Shown here: positions 8,548 to 12,760 of the stretch, one piece after another
Numbering within the stretch: position 1 is the stretch's first letter
How the letters are laid out: every line of letters starts with the position of its first letter
Translations under genes and position numbers: made by a program
The notes under the pieces: model-generated
The model's database searches: none
Told to the model about the DNA's origin: nothing
Seen by the model: the letters and a program-made list of their open reading frames with translations, nothing else
DNA from: an uncultured Verrucomicrobiota bacterium
GTDB lineage: Bacteria; Verrucomicrobiota; Kiritimatiellia; RFP12; UBA1067
Length of the DNA: 12,760 nt
Assembly: GCA_946615875.1 (NCBI GenBank)
Contig: CAMOIK010000047.1
Location: forward strand, 1-12,760
Direction of reading: 5' to 3'

Positions 8548-9150
8548 ATGGACATTGTCTGCCTTGACCTTGAGGGCGTTCTCGTGCCCGAGATATGGAT
8601 TGCCTTCGCCAACGCGACCGGCATCCCCGAGTTCTGCCGCACCACCCGCGACGAACCCGACTACGACAAGCTGATGCACTACCGCCTAGACCTGCTGGAG
8701 AAGCACGGTTTCGGCCTTCGCGAGATACAGGACGTCATCTCGGGGATGCGCCCGCTGATCGGCGCGGAGGAGTTTCTGGACCAGTTGCGCGAGAGGACGC
8801 AGGTGCTGATCCTCTCCGACACGTTCGACCAGTTCTCGCGTCCGCTCATGAAGAAGCTGAACTGGCCGGCCATATTCTGCAACTCGCTCACCGTCGCGCC
8901 GGACGGCAAGGTCACGGGATACAAGATGCGCTGCCCGCAGTCCAAGCTCACGACCGTCCGGGCGCTGCAGTCATGCGGCTTCCAGACCATCGCCGCCGGC
9001 GATTCCTACAACGATCTCGCGATGATCAAGGCGTCGAAGGCGGGCTTCCTTTTCCGCTCCACGCCGGAGATCAAGGCCGCCAACCCGGACATCCCGGCGT
9101 TCGAGACGTACGACGACTTTCTCGCGGCCATAGTGGCCAATCTGGGATGA
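8548..9150 (+). CDS. thrH: ThrH: phosphoserine phosphatase / homoserine phosphotransferase (HAD family)
   Basis: This 200-residue soluble HAD-superfamily enzyme matches Pseudomonas ThrH closely from the first residues: IVCLDLEGVLVPEIWIAFA, TTRDEPDYD, VLILSDTF and AAGDSYND. The nucleophile is D7 in DLEGVLVPE, with glutamate (E9) where classical HAD phosphatases have the second aspartate, as is typical of ThrH. Motif II is S90-D91-T92, and the metal-binding motif is G151-D152-S153-Y154-N155-D156. ThrH dephosphorylates phosphoserine in serine synthesis and can transfer the phosphate to homoserine, giving phosphohomoserine for threonine synthesis. There is no Shine-Dalgarno site in the 19-base gap after the EF-hand gene. 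The stop codon overlaps the amidase start (ATGA), implying translational coupling. With the aminotransferase it is one of two amino-acid genes in this run. Confidence 0.95.
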   Translation: MDIVCLDLEGVLVPEIWIAFANATGIPEFCRTTRDEPDYDKLMHYRLDLLEKHGFGLREIQDVISGMRPLIGAEEFLDQLRERTQVLILSDTFDQFSRPLMKKLNWPAIFCNSLTVAPDGKVTGYKMRCPQSKLTTVRALQSCGFQTIAAGDSYNDLAMIKASKAGFLFRSTPEIKAANPDIPAFETYDDFLAAIVANLG

Positions 9151-10079
9151 GCGCGCTGTCGCTAGCGGCCGCGGTCGCGATCGCGTTCCCGTCGGCCAAC
9201 CAACGGCTTCCGTTCGTCGAGAGGGCGTATATGATCGGCTCCGTCCCTCGCGGCACGGCGAGCGTCGTCGTGCAGGGGCGGGAGGTGGAGGTTTACAGGA
9301 CCGGCGCGTGGGCGACGCTGGTGGACGTCGCGGAGGGCACCAACACCATCATGGTCGCGGCGGGGGACTTCTCCACCAACCACGTGTTCGTGGTGGGGGC
9401 CAGGCCCAAGCCGCGTCCTCCATCCGCCGCGCCTGCGCCGGAGAAGAAGTGGGAGAAGCTCGAATACTGCGGCGACGTCCCCAAGCCCCATCCCTCCGGC
9501 AAGACGCCGCAGGAGATCGCGGTCGTCATCGACCCCGGCCACGGCGGCGGCGACACGGGGGCCGTTTCCCCGCACGGGCTCTTCGAAAAGAACGCCAACC
9601 TCCTGCAGGCCGAGGCCCTGCGCGCGGAGCTTGCCGCGCGCGGCTACCGCGTGTTGATGACGCGCGAGGACGACGTGGCGTTGGTGCTTGGCGAGCGTCC
9701 GCGCCTCGCCCACGCCGAGAACGCCGACGCCTTCATCTCCATACACCACAACGCACCGGCGGCGAACGGCGACGCCGCCAAGGCGCGCTGGAACGCGGTG
9801 TATTCCTGGAATCCTCTCGGCGAGCGGCTGGCGGCGGCCATCGCCGGCCGTCTTTCGGACGCGTTCGCCGGCGAAATGCCCTCCAAGGGATCGCTGCACG
9901 CGAACTTCGCCGTCACGCGCAACCCCGAAATACCCTCCTGCCTGGTCGAGGTCGACTTCATTACGTCGCCGGCCGGAGAGGAGGCGATATTCAACCACGC
10001 CCACCGTCTGGAGGCTGCCATCGCCATAGCCGACGGTTTCGAGGACTGGCTGCGCTCCGGGCGCGGTCCGCTTCCCTGA
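9147..10079 (+). CDS. N-acetylmuramoyl-L-alanine amidase (Amidase_3) with N-terminal beta-domain
   Basis: This 310-residue protein has a short hydrophobic N-terminus (LSLAAAVAIAFPSA, about residues 4-17) that may be a signal peptide, although it lacks the usual positive charge. A small Ig-like beta-domain follows (about 25-90, with GSVPRGTASVVVQG), then a Pro/Lys-rich linker, then a zinc amidase domain from about 126. Zinc ligands are H132 (DPGHGGGD), E147 (GLFEKN) and H200 (ISIHHN); the catalytic glutamate is E268 (CLVEVDF). It should cleave the amide bond between MurNAc and the peptide stem of peptidoglycan in the periplasm, during cell separation or wall turnover. The AmiA/B-type inhibitory helix is not obvious. 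The start is the ATG overlapping the thrH stop (ATGA); the same reading frame stays open upstream inside thrH, but that extension has no family character and is a shadow. Confidence 0.9.
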   Translation: MSALSLAAAVAIAFPSANQRLPFVERAYMIGSVPRGTASVVVQGREVEVYRTGAWATLVDVAEGTNTIMVAAGDFSTNHVFVVGARPKPRPPSAAPAPEKKWEKLEYCGDVPKPHPSGKTPQEIAVVIDPGHGGGDTGAVSPHGLFEKNANLLQAEALRAELAARGYRVLMTREDDVALVLGERPRLAHAENADAFISIHHNAPAANGDAAKARWNAVYSWNPLGERLAAAIAGRLSDAFAGEMPSKGSLHANFAVTRNPEIPSCLVEVDFITSPAGEEAIFNHAHRLEAAIAIADGFEDWLRSGRGPLP

Positions 10080-10088
10080 ACCTTTTTT
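10059..10088 (+). terminator. Weak candidate intrinsic terminator after the amidase gene
   Basis: An imperfect hairpin can form at the very end of the amidase gene (GGG at 10059-10061 with CCC at 10074-10076; inner GCG at 10063-10065 with CGC at 10069-10071), followed after six bases by T6 at 10083-10088. Position and T-run fit an end to the five-gene unit, since a new promoter follows at 10190. The stem is short and interrupted, so this is a tentative call. Confidence 0.3.
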
Positions 10089-10090
10089 GC

Positions 10091-10151
10091 CGGGCGGCGT
10101 TCGCCCGACGCCGTGGCCTTTCGCGACGCACGGCGCCGCGGCAAGGCCGCG
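10091..10151. repeat. Two short GC-rich inverted repeats in the intergenic gap
   Basis: CGGGCG at 10091-10096 pairs with CGCCCG at 10102-10107 around a 5-base loop, and CGCGGC at 10137-10142 pairs with GCCGCG at 10146-10151 around AAG. Neither is followed by a T-run on the + strand. The first lies just after T6 (10083-10088), so it would look like a terminator only to minus-strand transcription. They may reflect GC-rich chance pairing. Confidence 0.3.
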
Positions 10152-10189
10152 TGGCCCGTGGCGCAAGCGGCGGATGCCGCAGACGCGGA

Positions 10190-10209
10190 AAATATGGTAT
10201 AATATCCGG
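10190..10209 (+). promoter_or_regulatory. Extended -10 promoter of the M18 aminopeptidase, probably leaderless
   Basis: TATAAT lies at 10198-10203 with TG at 10195-10196. The 20 bases are identical to 80-99, and the ATG follows at 10212, exactly eight bases after TATAAT as at the first promoter. No good -35 is visible at the normal distance (TGCCGC), so the extended -10 probably carries recognition. The mRNA is expected to start at or within about three bases of the AUG. Confidence 0.85.
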
Positions 10210-10211
10210 CC

Positions 10212-11597
10212 ATGAAAATCAACTATACGCCGATGGGCGAGTATTGCGCAGAGTATATGCGCTATCTTGGGATCGCGAAGACCGAGCGCCGCTCCTACGC
10301 GGAGAGCGTGCGGCTGCTGGAGAAGGCGGGCTTCCGCGAGATTTCGGCCTTCCGCAGACTGAATGCCGGCGACAAGGTGTATCGCGGCTACGAGGACCGT
10401 ACGATCATGGCGGCCGTCATCGGCAAGAAGCCGATTTCCTCCGCCGGTCTCAAGGTGGTCGGCGGCCACACCGACGCGCCGCGCCTCGATCTCAAGCCGC
10501 GTCCGCTCTACGAGAAGGGCGGCTACGTGTATTTCGACTGCCACATCTACGGCGGCATCAAGAAGTACCAGTGGCTGGTGCGCCCGCTCGCGCTCTACGG
10601 CACGATCGTGCGCAAGGACGGCACGAAGGTGCAGGTGGAGGTCGGCGACAAGGAAGGCGACCCGGTGTTCCTCATCTCCGACATCCTGCCGCACCTCGGC
10701 TACGACCAGGCGAAGAAGACGCGCGACGAGTTTTATCCGGCCGAAGACCTTGATGTCATCGCATGGACGACCTACAAGGCGGAGGCGAAGAAGAAGAAGG
10801 GCGACGCCGCCGACGGGAAGGACGGCGAGCCCAAGGCCGACAAGGGTGCGCTCGTAGAGTTCCTCAAGAAGACGTACGGCGTGGACGAGGAAGACCTGCT
10901 TTCCGCGGAGCTGGAAATCGTGCCCGCCGGGATGCCTCGCGAGGTCGGCTTCGACCGTTCGCTGATCGCCGGCTACGGGCACGACGACCGCGTCTGCTCC
11001 TTCGCGGGGCTCAAGGCGCTAATCGACGCCGCCGGCCAGACGCCGGACGTGACCGCATCCATACTGATGTGCGACAAGGAGGAGATCGGCTCGATGGGCT
11101 CCACCGGGATGCAGTCCAGCTTCTTCGAGAACACCGTGGCCGAGCTTATAGAGCGCCAGGAGAAGGACGCGCGCGACATCATGGTGCGCCGTGCGCTGGA
11201 GCGCTCGTCGATGCTTTCCGCCGACGTGACGGCGGTTGACGATCCGCACTTCCCCGACGTAGCCTCGACCGGCAACGGCGCAGCCTTCCACAAAGGCGTC
11301 GCCGCCTCCAAGTACACCGGCGGCACGTCGAAGTCCGGATCGTCCGACTGCGGGCCGGAATTCGTCGCGGAGATCCGCCGCATCATGTCCGAGGGCGGCG
11401 TGGTCTGGCAGATGGCGGAGCTTGGCAAGATGGAGAAGGGCGGCGGCGGCACCATTGCCCAGTACATGTCGCGTTTCGGCATGAAGGTGCTCGACATGGG
11501 GACGCCGCTCATGAACATGCACGCTCCGTGCGAGCTCGCCGCCAAGGACGACATCTGGAACACCTACAAGGCGTATTCCGCCTATCTGAGGAGCTGA
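10212..11597 (+). CDS. M18 family zinc aminopeptidase (aminopeptidase 1 type)
   Basis: This 461-residue cytosolic enzyme would remove N-terminal residues (often acidic or hydrophobic ones in this family) from peptides, using two zinc ions. The metal and catalytic positions are all present: H86 and D88 in GGHTDAPRLDLKP, D258/D259 in GYGHDDRV, E290/E291 in CDKEEIGSMGSTG, D338 in LSADVTAV, and H437 in LMNMHAPCE. GGGGTIAQY near 416-424 is also typical. The length matches the ~460-residue aminopeptidase 1 branch rather than the ~430-residue ApeB branch. A Lys/Asp-rich stretch at about 193-215 (KKKKGDAADGKDGEPK) sits in the dimerisation domain and looks like a disordered insertion. No signal peptide is present. 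The ATG lies eight bases after a -10 box and has no ribosome-binding site, so translation probably starts from a leaderless mRNA. Confidence 0.92.
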   Translation: MKINYTPMGEYCAEYMRYLGIAKTERRSYAESVRLLEKAGFREISAFRRLNAGDKVYRGYEDRTIMAAVIGKKPISSAGLKVVGGHTDAPRLDLKPRPLYEKGGYVYFDCHIYGGIKKYQWLVRPLALYGTIVRKDGTKVQVEVGDKEGDPVFLISDILPHLGYDQAKKTRDEFYPAEDLDVIAWTTYKAEAKKKKGDAADGKDGEPKADKGALVEFLKKTYGVDEEDLLSAELEIVPAGMPREVGFDRSLIAGYGHDDRVCSFAGLKALIDAAGQTPDVTASILMCDKEEIGSMGSTGMQSSFFENTVAELIERQEKDARDIMVRRALERSSMLSADVTAVDDPHFPDVASTGNGAAFHKGVAASKYTGGTSKSGSSDCGPEFVAEIRRIMSEGGVVWQMAELGKMEKGGGGTIAQYMSRFGMKVLDMGTPLMNMHAPCELAAKDDIWNTYKAYSAYLRS

Positions 11598-11611
11598 GTC
11601 CGGCGAGGACG

Positions 11612-11642
11612 GCGCTCCGCCGCGCGCTGCGCGGCGGAGCGC
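11612..11642. repeat. Perfect 14-bp inverted repeat with 3-base loop
   Basis: GCGCTCCGCCGCGC (11612-11625) is followed by GCT and then its exact reverse complement (11629-11642). The hairpin is very stable and is the strongest one I found in the window. It lies between the aminopeptidase stop and the oxidoreductase start, and its 3' arm ends two bases before the AGGAGG at 11644-11649. No T-run follows, so it is not a standard intrinsic terminator. It could stabilise the 3' end of the upstream message, weaken read-through, or shape access to the ribosome-binding site. Confidence 0.85.
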
Positions 11643-11643
11643 G

Positions 11644-11658
11644 AGGAGGGACGGCTTG
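11644..11658 (+). promoter_or_regulatory. Strong Shine-Dalgarno deciding a TTG start
   Basis: AGGAGG at 11644-11649 is a perfect anti-16S match, six bases before the TTG at 11656. The Rossmann strand NVLILGYG begins at the very next codon, so no later start is possible without cutting the fold, and no upstream ATG serves the frame. It is the only perfect ribosome-binding site in the window. Confidence 0.85.
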
Positions 11659-12760
11659 AATGTTTTGATTCTAGGCTACGGCGTGAGGGGGAGGACGTAT
11701 GCGAAATACGCCGTCGCCCATCCCGAGCAGTTCCGCGTCGTCGCTGTCGCGGACCCGGTGTTCGCATCCGGCGCCGCTCCCTCCCTGCCATCCCAACCCT
11801 CCCAGCCCTCTCAATCCCCGCAACCCTCTATCTTCACCGACTGGCGCGCCGCGCTCGAATCCGTGGAGGCTGACGCGGCGATCATCGCGCTGCCCGACCG
11901 TCTGCACTGCGAGGCGGCGGAGGCCGCGCTCGGGCGCGGCCTGCACATCCTGCTTGAAAAGCCGCTCGGTTGCTCATGGGACGAGTGCGGGCGCATACGC
12001 CAGGCGCAGCGCCGCGCACGGCGTCTCGTGCTGACCGGCTACGTGCTGCGTTTTGCGGCATACTACCGCAGCCTTCGGCAGGTGCTGCGCTCGGGCGTCA
12101 TCGGCGAACTGGTCTCCATAAGCCACCTGGTGGAGATTGGATACGGCAAGGCCGCCCATGCGTTCTGCCGCGGGAACTGGGGGCGCGAGGCCGACGGCAC
12201 CTCCACGCTCGTCCAGAAGTGCATTCACGATTTCGACCTGATCGCATGGTGGACCGGAGGCAGACGCGTGAAGCGGGTCGCGTCGTTCGGCTCGCTCGCG
12301 CACTGGAAGCCGTCGGCGGCGCCGGCCGGTTCCGCGCCGCGATGCGTCGCCTGCCAGCCGGCCGTCCGCTCCGCCTGCCCCTACGACGCCGTCCGCCTCT
12401 ATCTCGGCGAACAGGCGCTGCGCTACCATTTCGCGGACGAATCCGACGGGGCGATGCGGCGCGTGGTCGAGGATTCGCCGTATGGGCGCTGCGTTTACGC
12501 CTGCGGCAACGACGCGGTGAACCGTCAGAGCGTCCTGGTGGAATACGCGGACGGCGTGCTGGTGACGCTTGAAATGCAGGCGTTCACCGCGCAGCGTCGC
12601 CGCGTTTCGCGTTTCTACGGTTCGCTTGGCGAGATCGTGGCGGACGGCACGACCATCGAAATCCGCCCGTTTGCCGGAGAACGGCGCGTCATAGTGCCCG
12701 AACAGCATGGGGCGCACGGCGGCGGCGACCGCGAGATAATGGCGGAGTTCCACCGTCTGG
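11656..12760 (+). CDS. Gfo/Idh/MocA family NAD(P)-dependent oxidoreductase (3' end outside window)
   Basis: The open frame has 368 codons and no stop before the window end, so the gene is partial. It begins with TTG, read as Met. Residues 1-12 carry the Rossmann GxGxxG (GYGVRG, 7-12), followed by FRVVAVADP. ILLEKPLG (E101-K102-P103) is the family's cofactor/substrate motif, and KCIHDFDL (K188, H191, D192, D194) holds the usual catalytic residues. A cysteine cluster CVACQPAVRSACPY (about 236-249) resembles the C-x2-C...C-x-Y motif of one subgroup. Such enzymes oxidise or reduce sugars, inositols or related polyols; the substrate here is unknown. Residues 42-58 form a Ser-Gln-Pro repeat where the second Rossmann helix normally lies. 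No promoter of the type seen at the other units is present, so it is probably read through from the aminopeptidase 58 bases upstream. Confidence 0.9.
   Translation, partial: MNVLILGYGVRGRTYAKYAVAHPEQFRVVAVADPVFASGAAPSLPSQPSQPSQSPQPSIFTDWRAALESVEADAAIIALPDRLHCEAAEAALGRGLHILLEKPLGCSWDECGRIRQAQRRARRLVLTGYVLRFAAYYRSLRQVLRSGVIGELVSISHLVEIGYGKAAHAFCRGNWGREADGTSTLVQKCIHDFDLIAWWTGGRRVKRVASFGSLAHWKPSAAPAGSAPRCVACQPAVRSACPYDAVRLYLGEQALRYHFADESDGAMRRVVEDSPYGRCVYACGNDAVNRQSVLVEYADGVLVTLEMQAFTAQRRRVSRFYGSLGEIVADGTTIEIRPFAGERRVIVPEQHGAHGGGDREIMAEFHRL
11779..11829. repeat. C-rich 9-bp-periodic tract with G-quadruplex potential on the minus strand
   Basis: Five degenerate 9-base units run from 11782 to 11826 (TCCCTGCCA, TCCCAACCC, TCCCAGCCC, TCTCAATCC, CCGCAACCC), in frame with the gene so that each encodes a tripeptide like Ser-Gln-Pro. 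Eight runs of three or more C lie between 11779 and 11826 with spacers of one to seven bases, so the minus (template) strand meets the usual G-quadruplex pattern. Base composition differs clearly from the surrounding GC-alternating coding sequence. Confidence 0.75.

Noticed and set aside
8595..9146. In-frame extension of the amidase upstream into thrH
   Set aside because: The frame is open but its translation is a His/Arg-rich shadow of thrH. The ATGA overlap at 9147-9150 gives a natural start followed by a hydrophobic N-terminus.
9162..10982. 606-codon open frame on the minus strand
   Set aside because: It runs antisense to the amidase and M18 aminopeptidase, both with intact catalytic motifs, and crosses the promoter at 10190. 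Its translation is rich in Arg, His and Gly as expected for a GC-rich shadow frame.

Overview
The window is GC-rich (above 60% by eye) bacterial chromosome. Eight protein-coding genes, all on the + strand, fill nearly all of it. I see no transposase, integrase, CRISPR array, tRNA or rRNA. The gene set fits a Gram-negative bacterium of the PVC group (Lentisphaerota, Kiritimatiellota or Verrucomicrobiota type): a DUF2723/GT117-type glycosyltransferase with a TPR tail, ThrH instead of a classical phosphoserine phosphatase, an EF-hand membrane protein of unknown function, and a Gfo/Idh/MocA oxidoreductase. This placement is inference from gene content, not a phylogenetic result.

Layout. Positions 1-101 hold a promoter. 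102-3878 encodes a very large multi-pass DUF2723 membrane protein. A second promoter at 3925-3939 precedes a tight five-gene run: branched-chain aminotransferase (3992-5014), RecJ exonuclease (5048-6805), the EF-hand membrane protein (6861-8528), ThrH (8548-9150) and a periplasmic N-acetylmuramoyl-L-alanine amidase (9147-10079, overlapping thrH by four bases in an ATGA). A third promoter at 10190-10209 precedes an M18 metalloaminopeptidase (10212-11597). A 14-bp perfect hairpin and a strong ribosome-binding site then lead into a TTG-started Gfo/Idh/MocA oxidoreductase, which runs off the window end (11656-12760).

The most striking signal is regulatory. The same 15-base block, AAATATGGTATAATA (an ideal extended -10 element, TGnTATAAT), occurs three times, each time just upstream of a transcription unit. 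At two of the sites the identity extends to 20 bases, and the start codon lies only eight bases after TATAAT, so those mRNAs should begin at or within about three bases of the AUG (leaderless). The third copy lies 53 bases before its gene. Most other starts also lack a clear Shine-Dalgarno sequence. The exceptions are the EF-hand gene (AGGAAAG) and the oxidoreductase (perfect AGGAGG with a TTG start).

Functionally the central run mixes amino-acid metabolism (aminotransferase, ThrH), DNA repair (RecJ) and envelope work (amidase, EF-hand protein). It looks like a co-transcribed housekeeping unit rather than a dedicated pathway. Other points of interest are the uncharacterised EF-hand/three-TM protein and a C-rich, 9-bp-periodic, G-quadruplex-prone tract that encodes a Ser-Gln-Pro insert inside the Rossmann fold of the oxidoreductase.
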